Shown here piece by piece: positions 24,201 through 35,534 of a DNA stretch of 64,000 bases (the first letter of the stretch is position 1; every line of letters starts with the position of its first letter). A program made the translations under genes and the position numbers. This stretch comes from Moniliella sp. 'wahieum'. Lineage: Eukaryota > Basidiomycota > Moniliellomycetes > Moniliellales > Moniliellaceae. Below the pieces are notes generated by a model. That model saw only the letters and a list, made by a program, of their open reading frames with translations, ran no database searches and was not told where the DNA came from. The stretch spans positions 1 to 64,000 of the forward strand of contig RSEE01000121.1 in NCBI GenBank assembly GCA_003971905.1. The letters run 5' to 3'.

Positions 24201-25077
24201 CGCTGCCGTATGACGAATTCGGACTGCACTGGGACAGGACCGCCGCACCGCACCGTTGGTCATTTGGACCGCACCGCACAGCACCACCGCACCGGACCCA
24301 ATCGCCTGGTGGACACACTTAATGGCCATAATCAAGGGCGTAAGACCGCACCTCAACAATCACAAATCCATAACGCCTGCACGGCTGCGGTCGACTGGGT
24401 TTCCAAGCAAGAGCCCCACCCTCTTGCCAACGAGCCCATGCGTGGTGTGCGCTCCAACTCGTGGTGGACGTGGCGTTGCACGTGGCCGACGTCGTGTCGT
24501 TGGTAGGGGTGAAATAGCCAGATCAACGCGTGTGTGCGACGCCAACGAGGCGTGGGCTCGCTACTATCCCGTGACGTCAAGGCCTCCTCATCCCTCTGCC
24601 TCAGACGCATCCGATGCCCGCTCCAATGGGGATACGCGCCACCAAGATCCGCGTTGGGAAGCGCGTCACAGGTGCGTTGCAGCGTGCCGTGGCGTCCACA
24701 GTGGGGTTGCTGTGTTACTGAGATGGCGGCACAACTACTAACCAGGAATGCAGCATATAGACCACGGATGCTAGTAGTGAAGCTCTCGCTGGTGGCCGAA
24801 ACGCAAAAAGCGAAATGTAATTACTGGCGTCGCATTTTTGGATTTTTTTTTCGTCGCCTTGCCTTCGGGCGTCGATCGTTGCGCCGGCGAGCGAGGAGAC
24901 CAAGTGGACGGACGTCACCAGCATGGGCGCCGCCCGGGAGGAAGGATGTGCGTGCCAGCCGCAAGGCCAAGGCCGAAGTCGGCGCCCACGTCCACTTTCT
25001 CCCCGCCGCCGCAGCGCCCATCCTCGGCGCGCGGCGCCTGGCCCCACCTCGCCACTCCGCCGCTCGCGCCCCACCAG

Positions 25078-27166
25078 ATGGCCGCCCTGCCCGCCATGCG
25101 CTTCCACACGCCCACCACGCCAAAGCCCACCCACGACGACAGCGCCCCCACTGCCCCCACCGCCTCCACCTGGTCCGCTTGGTCTGCCCTCGCCCAGTGC
25201 GACGCTCACTTCCCCCTCGACGCGTGGACCACGCTGATGCACACCCTCGTCCACCACCCCGAACGCAACTCCTCCTACATCCTCCGCGCCGACATCCTCG
25301 CTCGCCACACCCCGCCCGCGCCCTTCCGCCCCTCCCGCTTGGCCCATGTCCTGACCGCCCACGACCTCGCGTCCCCTTCCCATTCCGACTCGGACACGGA
25401 CTTGGACTCGGCCTCCGACTCGCTCTCCCACTCCGACTCCCATTCGGTCGCGCAGGAGCACGAGGGCGTCGATCCCCCCTCGGGGCCGCCCATGCTGGAA
25501 GAATACACGTTGCGCGAGACGGTGTACCGGCGGCTCTTGCCGCGCAACCCAGCGTTGGACCGGCCGATGGACCAGCTCTGCTCCTTTTACCACCGCTCCA
25601 CGCCCGCCGGGCAAGAAGGTCTGGTGGTCTACCTCCCGCTCTTGTCGCCCTCGCCGAGGGAAGAAGAGGTGCCATGGTACCACCCCAAAGTACGCGCACT
25701 CGCTTTCCGCTTCCTCCCGCACCCACCGGGCACAGCCCCCGCGTTGGCAGATGGAACACTGTCGACCGGCACGCTCCGACTCGACGCGCTCCTCTTCCCC
25801 CTTCCGCCTCGTGCACCTCGCCCCGGCCACAGGACGAGGTCAGTGGTGGTGCCCTGGCCGCCGAGCCTTCGTCCCGCCTCATGCGCACCGCCAAGGCGCT
25901 GCTCGACTTGCAGCACAAACACGCCCTGGGCATTGCGCGCGCCTATGTCAAACGCGTCCACCATGATGTGCTCGTGCCGCAAGCCGCGTTCCAAGACCGC
26001 TACGTCGCGCTCAAGCAGGCCCATGCGCCCCGCTTGCTCGCCTCGTGGAAAGAGGCGACCGACCCGAAAAAGCACGTGTACGAAGACTTGGCCATCGCCG
26101 CTTACCTCCTCGAGTTGTGGGCGCGCACCTACCCCGACCAGCATGGCCGACCGCGCGGTGGGTTTGTCGATCTAGGCTGTGGCAACGGCCTCTTGGTCCA
26201 TCTCCTCCGCTCGGAAGGCTTCGAAGGATTTGGGATCGACGTACGCGCTCGCCAGTCCTGGGCACAGTACGAAACCCGTTCCTCCCTCCCTCCCAACCAA
26301 AGGGACTTGCGTGTCCTTCCCCTCGACCCTCCTGCCCTCGTCGCCGACCCAGCCGCCTGGCGCACTGGCTCCGCCCCAACTGCTTCCTCATCGGCAACCA
26401 TGCCGACGAACTCACACCCTGGGTGCCCCTCTTGGCCGCTGCCGCACCAGGATCCCACGTCGGCTTCCTCAACATCCCTGCTGCCCCTGGGGCCCTGGAC
26501 GGAACCCGCTTTGCCCGCACACATCGACTTATGTTGGACCAGGTGCGTCAGCTCTTGTTCGCGGAGGCGCTGCCCGGACCCAGCTCAAGTCGACGCCACA
26601 CGCGCCGCCGTCCTGCTCGGTCCCCCGAGCGAAGAGCCAGCGACGCGCACAGGCCCACCCAAGGCCGCCGCAGCGGGCGAGCAAACATCAAAGTCGTACG
26701 CGAATGGGAATGGGAATGGGAATGGGGATGGGAATGGGAATGGGTTGGGGATGTACGTGCGCCCGCTCGCGCGCGCACGCGCAACGCGGCCTACCTCGCG
26801 TACGTCGCCTGGCTCCAACTCCAAGCGGGCTGGTGGGTGGAAAAGGAACCGCTGCGGATCCCTTCCACCAAGAACTGGGCCCTGGTCGGACGCGCCAAAA
26901 CGGCAACTCCCTTTGTCTACCAAACACGCACATCTACCGGCCATCCAGCGGGGGGGGCACCACCTACCACCACCACCACCACCACCACCAGCACCTTGGT
27001 CGCTGCCAACGCTCTAGCGCCCTCCCCGCAGCCCCCCACCCACCCTGATGTCCTCGCCCACCTCACCCACCTCGCTCGCTCCGCCCCCGCCTGGACTGCC
27101 CGCCAGCCCGAGGGAAATACCGCTCGCCTCGCCCCGCGCGATACGGACGAGGCAAGAGTAGAGTAG
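25078..27166 (+). CDS. TRM44: tRNA (uracil-44-2'-O-)-methyltransferase TRM44; frame breaks
   Basis: SAM-dependent enzyme that 2'-O-methylates U44 of tRNA-Ser in fungi. The start MAALPAMRFHTPTTPKP is the first good methionine; no intron is needed. The N-terminal third is Pro/Ser-rich with a Ser-Asp stretch (SHSDSDTDLDSASDS). The core is clear: WKEATDPKKHVYEDLAIAAY, then SAM motif I FVDLGCGNGLLVHLL near 26163-26208, GFGIDVRARQSW, NCFLIGNHADELTPWVPLL, a CCPW-type segment, and the C-terminal RIPSTKNWALVGR. The stop is TAG at 27164-27166. Motifs lie in different frames, so breaks occur near 25845, 26355, 26475 and in or just after the GGGAAT repeat (26705-26745). That repeat sits in a linker and reads as Asn-Gly or Glu-Trp repeats by frame. 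The product is near 695 residues, longer than the yeast enzyme because of linkers. Confidence 0.85.
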
Positions 27167-30100
27167 GCACCCTACACCCTCTCCAACCAAGGTGCAATAG
27201 AATGAGAATGTACTGCACTCCAACCCACAGCAACTGGCAACTGGCACCAACAACTGGTAACCAACAACGTTGAACCAGGACCTTGGAACTTGCATTGGGG
27301 AACGCGCTGAGACTGAAACTGAAGGAAGCTATCTCTCGGCCTGATTGTCTGCCCTCCTAACCTGCTATAGATCATGGACTATCCTACTGGTAGAACACCA
27401 ATGCGGCGGGTAAGCAGGTTGGACAGGATAGTGTACTACTACTACCAGTACCCAATTCATCGGCTTCCTGATTGGATGCACGAGTACCTGCTGTACTAGT
27501 GGTGTCCCTTTGTGCTCGGGTAGGGCATGGGCTCAAAGAACGACGGACGAGTCATGTCACGGGCCAAGGCGGGATGGCAAGCCCGGCGGCGCATATGTGC
27601 GTCCTTCGCCATCCTAACCCCGTCCCAGGTTGGTCAGTGGTTCGGATCCGACCTGATCTAATCTCCAAGCTGAGGCCCGCCTGCTCTGTCTGATCAAAGA
27701 GCTAGCTGGCTCCCAAGTTTTAATCCAGTTCCATCGTGGCTGGCTCGACCGCCAGCGCGATTATCAAGTCTACGTTTCCGAGCGACGCTTGTCGCCCCGT
27801 GCTTGTTGATCTTACGTTTTTCTGCGTCTGATAGCAACCCCGAGCGACGCTATCGCCATTTCGCAGCAGCCATCACACTATATTGCTGCACACGCTGCGG
27901 GCGTCGTAGGTTCGGTAGCTTCGATGCCCTCTATCCTTTGTGGAGACCCAATAGGGCAAGTGGAAAATTGTCATCAGTGACCATAGCGAAACTTTATCCC
28001 TCGAGAATCAAGAGGACTTTTGTGAAATGAGATGCTGTGGCACATCATATAAATACAAAACCCTCTTACTGCATCTCCACGATGCTCCTCGCGGCACTGC
28101 CGGCAGCCCCACCGACGCGCGCATGAACTTCTCTTCCCTTCTGATGTCTCTCTCTCAAGCCTCTTCGATAGCGACCGTCATCGTTTGCCCTTTATACTTC
28201 TCCTAGTAATATACTTGCTTACCATCCTCTGAGTGCCTGGTCGGTCATACGCACCAGATCCTAGTGAAGAGTGTGGCTTGTCTAAAATCTAGAGCGCGCC
28301 ACAGGCTTATTTCACGGAGGCATACAAGGTGAGCCCGGGTACTAGATGTCCTCCGGCTTACCTGTTGGATCCTGTTGGAGAAGGAGAGAGACGCTTGGAT
28401 ATTCAGCGGTTGTGTAAAGCTCTCTTCCGCGAGCCGATATGGAAAAGGCGATGCCGTTCCTCACCTCTTGCTGAGGCTCCCGCCCTCAGGCCGTCCTGAA
28501 TTTTCTTGTTGCATGCCGTTCGCAGGATATCTACGATTCCGTAGGGTTAAGCTTGTCAAGCCTATCCGGCATAGACCTCGAGATCAAATCCAATGGCTTC
28601 CTTCGGTTCCACCTTGGATCCAAGTATGAGCGGGTTGCTGGGCTCAACCTCGGTCAGCAGTGAGGGAAGAAGTGGCATTTGCCACAAATGACCGTAGGTC
28701 AACAAAAAGTGAGCAATACATCTACTTCCGAATATTTATGGCGATGGGTAATGGGCTGCGCAATTTATGGCGATGGGTAATAGGCTGCGCAATGCACTCT
28801 TTGGGCACATCATTTGTTTTAAACTGCGCATCTGTTCTGCCACACTGCCCATCGAGCTCTACGCGGACAACACTGTGGCCATGACTTTTGCTGAAAGCCC
28901 AGGCTGATTGGGTAAAATCTGCCCGATTGATTATGTGTGGGACCACGTGGTGCGAGAACGCATCCATCGCGGTCGACTGGCCGTTCATCACGTCTCCAGC
29001 GTCCATCATGTCTCTTGATTGGTTCACCAAACCTGTTGGTCTTCCTAACTTCGTTTTACCTCTGAATAGTTCGATTTGGCTCCCGGTTCCTCCCGTCGCG
29101 TTGCTTTTTAACGTCTCTTGGCGAAAAATTTCCTGCGTCTTTTGGCCTAGGTGGGTTACGTTTAGCCTTAGAGTAGCTGGCCTGTCTTCGTCACTGTCCC
29201 TTCAGTCCCTCTAATAGGCCTAGGAGTTCAGTTGTTTTCTGTCTCCTTGCTACTACCGTAGTCTCCGGTGGCGGCTGCTAGCTACTTGTTCGTTCTCTGC
29301 CGGTGTTGCTGGTTGGATGGGACTACCGCCACCTTCAGTGTAAGACAGTATCTTCCTGCAACACCAGCCGAACTCCAGTTCAAATCAGAGTTACAATCGG
29401 ATATCATGTGTTGGCCGTTTGTGAGATTTCCATCACCGCCGATCAAAGTTAAATCAACGCCATATCTAATGCGGGGGGGGGGGCCTTTTTTTCTGACGTG
29501 GTATTTCCGACTCGATGATGAGTTGGTTTCACCTCTCCGTTTGCAATGCGAGTTCGCGATTCAACACCATTTCATCACTAGTTCACATTATCTGACCGAG
29601 GCTAGGTATCAAGACGAGGAACAAAAATTCCATTGGCTTTTATCTGTAGTCTCCACATCACCACGGAACACGCCGTCATAGCAAGCATAAAAAGACGGAC
29701 AAGGCTCTCCCTCATTCATCCTCCAAATGAATAGATGCTGCCCCAAGGTCTCTTTCATTCATTAAACTGAAAAAAAGAAGTATAGCAAAGGAAGGTATTT
29801 TTTCATCTCTACTTCCGTCTCTCTTTCGACATATAGATGAAGGAATATAGGCTGGTTCACGTCCCCGTTTTTGACTGTCGACTGTCAGAAGGCACAGACC
29901 ATTTTAAAACGATACTGCATGCATGCTCTCGTACTATGGCGTAATGTATTCCACTTCGTCGGCCAAAAACGTGTTACTGTTGACATCCGTCCTTGGACCG
30001 CGCGGACCCTGAGTCACGTGAGTCATTTTCCATTCCTTTAGAGCTCGCACCCGTCTTCTGGACGAGTCAGTCGCAGAAGCTTCCTAGTCCAATACGACGT

Positions 30101-33100
30101 TCAGTGCTCACATTCTGTGGTAGTAGCGAGGCCGACCGTTACTGCGGACCAACCGTTTTCACAATTATACGCATGAGAAAACGTTTGTAAAGTGCATTTA
30201 TACTTGTCACCTCTACCATTTCAAATGCCTTGGGGGCTGGGGGGGTAAGTTGGACGCTTCCGAGAGAACGGACATTGAGTTCACATCATGATTGTGACTT
30301 TGGGTAAGCTGGACATGTAATGTCTCTTTTTGCTTTTTGCAGTCGTTACTTGGGTTGAAGCCCATGTCGAAACACTATGAAGTTTGCAAAAGTACCTAGC
30401 CACAAGCGAAAACACTGTGCTACTAGACCTGGGGGTATGTACTCCGGGTGAACAGGATTTGGTTTTGCGGGCACATTCTTTATTCCGTTATCATGTGCCT
30501 ACACCACTATAGAATTCCATTTAGTCACTGATCCCATCTATCAGGGCCTCGAGAAACGAGATGACGCTGACTCGCATAACTGAGTCCGTGAATTAAGCAA
30601 TTTCATTGCAAACTATTGACGGTAGTTGGACACAGACATTAGGACTTGTTCATGTTCCTATGCTAAGGTCGACTTTTGCTCGACTTTTGTGTTTAACCGC
30701 ATTGTGGTCATCAAATTCTGCCTCCGATCCCTCGTAACTGTCGTGATCAGTTCGGTTTGATGAGCAATATCAGTCCTACCCGCAACATGACAGCTTCGCA
30801 CCCTGAGTATGGATGGTATCGCCGTGAAATTCTGAGAATTTATGTCAAACCAGCGCAGGCTTAAGCAAGCAGTATCATTAATAGGATCTTGGGGTGCTGT
30901 GTGTGCTTTCAAGACCTCGTATCTGCAGCGAGGGCATCATACGTACTTGACTCCGAGTGAAACCAAGGCTTTGTAAGTGTCTGTGCGTTGGCGACTGTTG
31001 TATGAATATTCTCCAATCTCGTTCTCCGTTTTTATCTCGTTGCTGCTCAGGGGATGTTGCATCTAGTAGGGCGGTTGTCTTCAAGAGAAAAGGCGAGTCA
31101 CGGGAGAGACCGTTGTTGTGTTGTTGCAATGCTGTGTGCTTGTGCCAACACATTCTGACGAGTTGCATGGCCGCTTCATTCATCAATTCAGTTCGACCAG
31201 ATCTTTCTTACTAGTACGAAACAAACATACACATGATCTGCCGACGACAGCCCCATCCCGACTATAGTAACGGCCAAGCATCTCGCCATGTCACGATGAC
31301 CCAGGAACAGATGCTGTAGGCTGGCTTGGAAGCAGGCCTCCCCCAGGCAGTGTACCAGCAAGTCTTGTAAACGTTTGAGTCAGAATAGGGTCGACCATCT
31401 TGGAAGATGCTGACTTGCTCGAAACGAGGTAGCCTCCATCCATGCGTCCACGGCCAACAGCCAACAGCAGGGCAGGGAAGGGTTAATTTTCCTTCCTGTG
31501 CACACTCGCTCAATCGTACCACATCCCACTTGCTTCAGCCTCTTCTCCAAGCCAGCAACAGCAGCATCGTTTGGCGAGGGGACGCAATCAATGGAATTCT
31601 TTCCCATAGCGCAGGGATTGTTGGGATTAGGATTGGAGCACAGCCAACACAGCAGTATATCTGTGCGCAACGGGACGCAATCCATGGCATGCTGTCTAAA
31701 GGTTGCGGGATTGAATCCAACAAGGCCTCATCCATCAGCGTGTGCTTGTATACACTGTGTCCAAGCTCGAACCCCGCTTGTAGTGCCCTCCCGAGAACTC
31801 ACGAGAACAGCCTGAGCAGCAGCAGAGCATGGACGCCTCGGCGTATCTTGTGCAGCCGGACCGAGCATAGATACGTTGCCCAACACCCGTAGCAGCATAT
31901 GGTGTAGAACGAAAAATCAACCAAGGGCGTTGCCAACCAGCCTGTGACTACGGCGATGACGGGTTCGTTAAGGGTGAGTGGGTAGAGTTTGGGTTCCGGG
32001 TTGTATTCATGTCAATGGGTTACTTACCGCCTCTGAAGATCCAGTCCACAGTCCCTATTAGTAGACTTAAGTATATACCTTCAGTGAAAGGGATGATCTC
32101 TCCACCCAGCCTAATTTCCTCGTATTTTATGCCAGGCGACTTTGTCACCCGGATCCCGGGGCTGCTTATTTTGGCAAAGAGGGTACGACACAAGGTACTT
32201 GGACACGACAGTGACGTGGCAGGATGTTGACCGGGAGGTCCGCGAGAGCCAATCATTAATCACCCCTGAGCCACATTGACCTCGTACCCTCGCACACATC
32301 AAACGTGCTGAATCCACATTCGATTGGATTCCATCGGGCCTCAGACTGGCCCAGTGGCCGAGTCAATTCTTCTTCTTCTCTTCCTCTCCCATGGGCCTGT
32401 AAGTAGCACCCCATCGTGTCTTTGAACCACCATCACTTTCAGCTCTGCTGTCCATCTGACTTGCTGGGAGACATAGGCCATTACCGGAGAATTGGCGTTT
32501 TGGGTAGTTCAGTGGGGGACGTTGGTGCACGCGGGCCGCGCACGGGTTTGTCGGCATGAGGCGGTTCAATACATACGCAAGAGGTTGGCTTAGGTGTGGA
32601 TCGGGTTGCTCAGGGTCAGGGTTAAGGCTTGCTCAGGGTCCCTCATGCCTCTCTCTCCGGCCACCATTGCGTTGGTCTCTCTCAGCCGTTCTCGGACTCG
32701 TCGGTTCTCTTTTGGGACACTTGTGTGCAGTGTGCCAAAAGGGTATGTCCGGACTCTGGGGCTCCCAGCCACTTCCTTCCAGCGGCTAGCTCCGCTAGTT
32801 CCGCTCGAGCGGAAGTGTGGCTGTCCGACGTGCCTCCTTGTAGAAGCCCCGGCAGACGTAGCTCTTAGTCTTCCTTCCCTTCCACTCCCTCCTCCTCCTC
32901 CCTCTCCGCTACTCTCTATCGCTCACCAGCAAGCAATTCCTATTGTCTATTGAATAATTGACCTCCAGTTCTTAATTGCCGTCTTCCTTGGCATCGGGAC
33001 TGATCCGGTCACATCACCTCCTTGGTAACCCTCGGCCATGGTCGGCCATGCTCGGCCTGTAGCTGTTGCCTCAGTACGTTCAGTATAGCTTCCAGGTGGG

Positions 33101-33731
33101 GTTTTTGTAGCAGTCATACATCCGTACTTGATGTCCCGCAGCTAGCAGCCACACAGACGTACTCGATGCCCCACAGCAACCCCGCCCCACACTCCGATTG
33201 AGAAATCACGTTTTGAGAGAATCAATTGGTGTATACATAGTGTCAGAGCGCTCCCGCCAAAAGTCCATCCCATCAGCCGGGAGCTGGATCCTTTCACAAC
33301 GATGGTGCTGCTTTCTCGGTTGGCTCCCCGTCTGTCTCGGCAATCGATGGAACGCGTGGCGTACTCCTAAAGTGTAGGTCTCGTTCGAGGCCAATCCGAC
33401 GAAAAGCTGCATCCGCAAAGTGCGGGGTCGGGATGGTATATACCTATACGTTGTATACAGAAGCATGCCATCTCCACCGCCCACCGACCCTCATTATCGC
33501 ATCCCAGAACGTCCATACGTCCTTTTCATCCATGGCTTCAGAACCGCTCCAAAGAACCGCAAGATCCCTCAGTCCCGAAAAGAACTTTTCTCTCTGTCCC
33601 CGTACAACCCCCGCCTCGAGTACTATACTCATCGGCGATACGCCCTTTGGCCAGACTCTACGCGTGCTCAGCCGCGGTAAGCTGTTTCCACACCCCGAGG
33701 AGCAAGCTGATTGTGGGTCTATCTAACACGC
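27167..33731. other. Gene-free, AT-richer block
   Basis: About 6.5 kb with lower GC than the TRM44 side, most obviously 29.7-30.7 kb. It holds a 29-bp tandem duplication at 28734-28791 and an imperfect internal repeat around GGGACGCAATC (near 31574 and 31674). Open frames are short, start at random positions and show no motif. No transposase, reverse transcriptase or LTR pair is visible. It could be decayed mobile DNA, but I cannot show that. Confidence 0.55.
28734..28791. repeat. 29-bp tandem duplication
   Basis: Two adjacent copies of a 29-bp unit that begins ATTTATGGCGATGGGTAAT and ends GGCTGCGCA, with one mismatch between them. It looks like a recent slippage or break-repair duplication. 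Confidence 0.93.
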
Positions 33732-35534
33732 ATGGACGCGCTCAATGTGGTTTCCACATGCACCGCCGACACATCTTTTGCAGAGCCCGATGGTACTGAT
33801 CCATCCTTCTGGGTGGTCTGGGCCGCCCGCTGGGCCGCGAGTACCCCTGCCTCAACGACCTCTTTGCACTCTCCGACCCAACAGCCCAGTGCCGAATCCA
33901 CCGCCTCGGACGAAAAGCTGTGTACCACCAATGCCAAAACTTGGTTACTTGGTACGGCCCCAACGACCCGGCCAACCCGTACAACTGGAGTACGACCGAA
34001 AATCGGTTGTCACCTGCGTTATCTGCCTGTACACTTTCACCGTCTATCTGAGGTCCGCCATCTACACCCCATCGATTATAGGAGTGATGCAGGAGTATGG
34101 CGTGTCTGAAAGCGCCACCAATGTGGGTCTGGCCCTTTTGGTGCTTGGATGTAAGTACGCCTCCTCCCCATCATGACGAATTTCCATTTTGACCCCGTCT
34201 TCCCTTTTCATCCGGCATCCAGACGGTGCGCTATGCTCTTCTCGCCTCTCTCCGAAATCCCCTCGCTGGGCCGCAACTGGATTTACATCATCACGTTCGT
34301 CATGCACATCGCATTCACCATCGGCACCGCAGTTGCACCCAACTTTGGTGCCTTGATTACGTTCCGTTTCCTCGCCGGCTTTGTCGGATCGCCTGCCCTA
34401 GCTACGGGAGGCGCGACGCTGCAGGACACGTTCAACATCGTCAAGTTTCCTTGTACAATTTCTTTCTGGGTCGCTGGGGCAAGTATGGGACCGGCATTGG
34501 GACCGGTGATGGGTGGCTTTGCCGCATCCGCAAAGACGTGGCGCTGGCCCATGTGGATTCAGACGTGGATTTCTGGGCCAGTCCTGATCGTTATGATCTT
34601 CCTTTTGCCCGAGACTAGCCATGCCAATATCCTTCTCCGCCGCGCCCAAAGAATCCGAAACCTTACGCGGTATAAAAACCTGCGCTCTATGGGCGACATT
34701 GAGCAGCAGCAGCTGTCGTTGCAGGCGATTATCCTTGACACTCTTATCCGCCCGATCCAGATTTCTGTCCTCGACCCTGGTACCGGTTTCGTGAACGCTT
34801 ATGTTTCGCTAGTCTACGCGCTATCTACTACGTAAGTCCTACTGTGTTCATGAGAAAAAAAGATTGTGGAGAGCAAAACCATCCCCTGACCCCGGATCAT
34901 CTTCTGTTGTTCCCCCTCCTGCCGCGATGCTCCACAGAGTTTCTTTGAGAGCTTCCCGCTAATCTACCCCGGCGTGATGTACGGCTTCAACCTAGGCGAA
35001 ACGGGTCTCACCTACCTTTGCGTCGTTATCACGACGACATTGGGCGCTGCGGGCTACATATACTACATATATTACTACGTTGAGCCCAAGGTACACAAGA
35101 ATGGTATTCCTCCCCTCGAGGCGCGCCTGGACCCTGCGATTATTGCGAGCGTCCTGATGCCGATCGGCCTGTTTTTGTTTGCATGGACCTCGCGGCCGTC
35201 AGTGCATTGGATGGCTGGCCTGGTGGGCGTCCGCATCTACGCTCTAGGATTCTCTCTGTTCCTACAGTGCATGCTGCTGTACGTCCCGCTTTTATACCCA
35301 AAGTACTCAGCCTCTCTACTCGCCGCCAACGACTTTTGCCGATCCTCATTAGCGGCCGGTTTCGTGATGGCAGATCGCCCACTCTTCGTCAACCTAGGCA
35401 TCGGAGGAGGTGTTTCGTTACTCGCTGGCCTTACTTGCTTGTGCTCGCCGCTCTTGATGCTCCTCTACTACTATGGCCCTTACTTGAGGAGGAAGTCCAA
35501 GTTGGCCGGCATACATTCTTTGAATGATGAGTGA
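33732..35534 (+). CDS. MFS drug/polyamine:H+ antiporter, DHA1 type; frame breaks
   Basis: Twelve-helix plasma-membrane exporter of the fungal DHA1 (polyamine/multidrug) group. The start is uncertain because the N terminus is hydrophilic; 33732 is the first usable ATG. The family signature TWYGPNDPANPYNWS is followed by KSVVTCVICLYTFTVYL (helix 1), SAIYTPSIIGVMQEYGVS, MLFSPLSEIPSLGRNWIYII, FRFLAGFVGSPALATGGATL, PVMGGFAASAKTWRWPMWI and FLLPETSHANILLRRAQRIR before the central loop. Intron 1 is about 34151-34221 and intron 2 is 34832-34939, both with GTAAGT donors, unlike the GTACGT/GTGCGT donors common elsewhere here. The C-terminal half runs FFESFPLIYPGVMYGFNLGE to the stop at 35532. Frame breaks lie near 33998 (WSTT/KSVV) and just after intron 1. 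It is paralogous in type to the transporter at 44301-46180. Substrate unknown. Confidence 0.85.

Larger units (their letters stand above)
19251..25077. other. Gene-poor region rich in micro- and minisatellites
   Basis: About 5.8 kb between the CDK1 and TRM44 start codons, so it contains both promoters. Repeats include CCATCCCCATCC/CATTTC runs (19560-19672), GAGACGAGA repeats near 19845-19892, a 9-bp array at 21162-21224, ATCGG repeats near 21369-21400, GGGGATGGGGAT near 21490-21540 and GCGAAT/GCCAAT near 21950-22020. Homopolymers lie at 20065-20077 (G), 20387-20398 (C) and 22908-22918 (G). One doubtful coding candidate is listed separately at 19970-20597; otherwise I see no gene. Confidence 0.6.

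Noticed and set aside
24534-27017. 827-codon plus-strand frame as a single giant protein
   Set aside because: Only its middle part (DEVSGGALAAEP to DLRVLPLD) is coding. High GC removes stops; conserved TRM44 motifs sit in neighbouring frames before and after.
31669-31720. Possible tRNA B-box (GGTTGCGGGATTGAATCC)
   Set aside because: The T stem does not pair and no A box precedes it. The sequence is instead half of an imperfect local repeat.
27167-33731. Decayed transposon in the AT-richer block
   Set aside because: No reverse transcriptase, integrase or transposase motif, no terminal repeats and no second copy could be seen.
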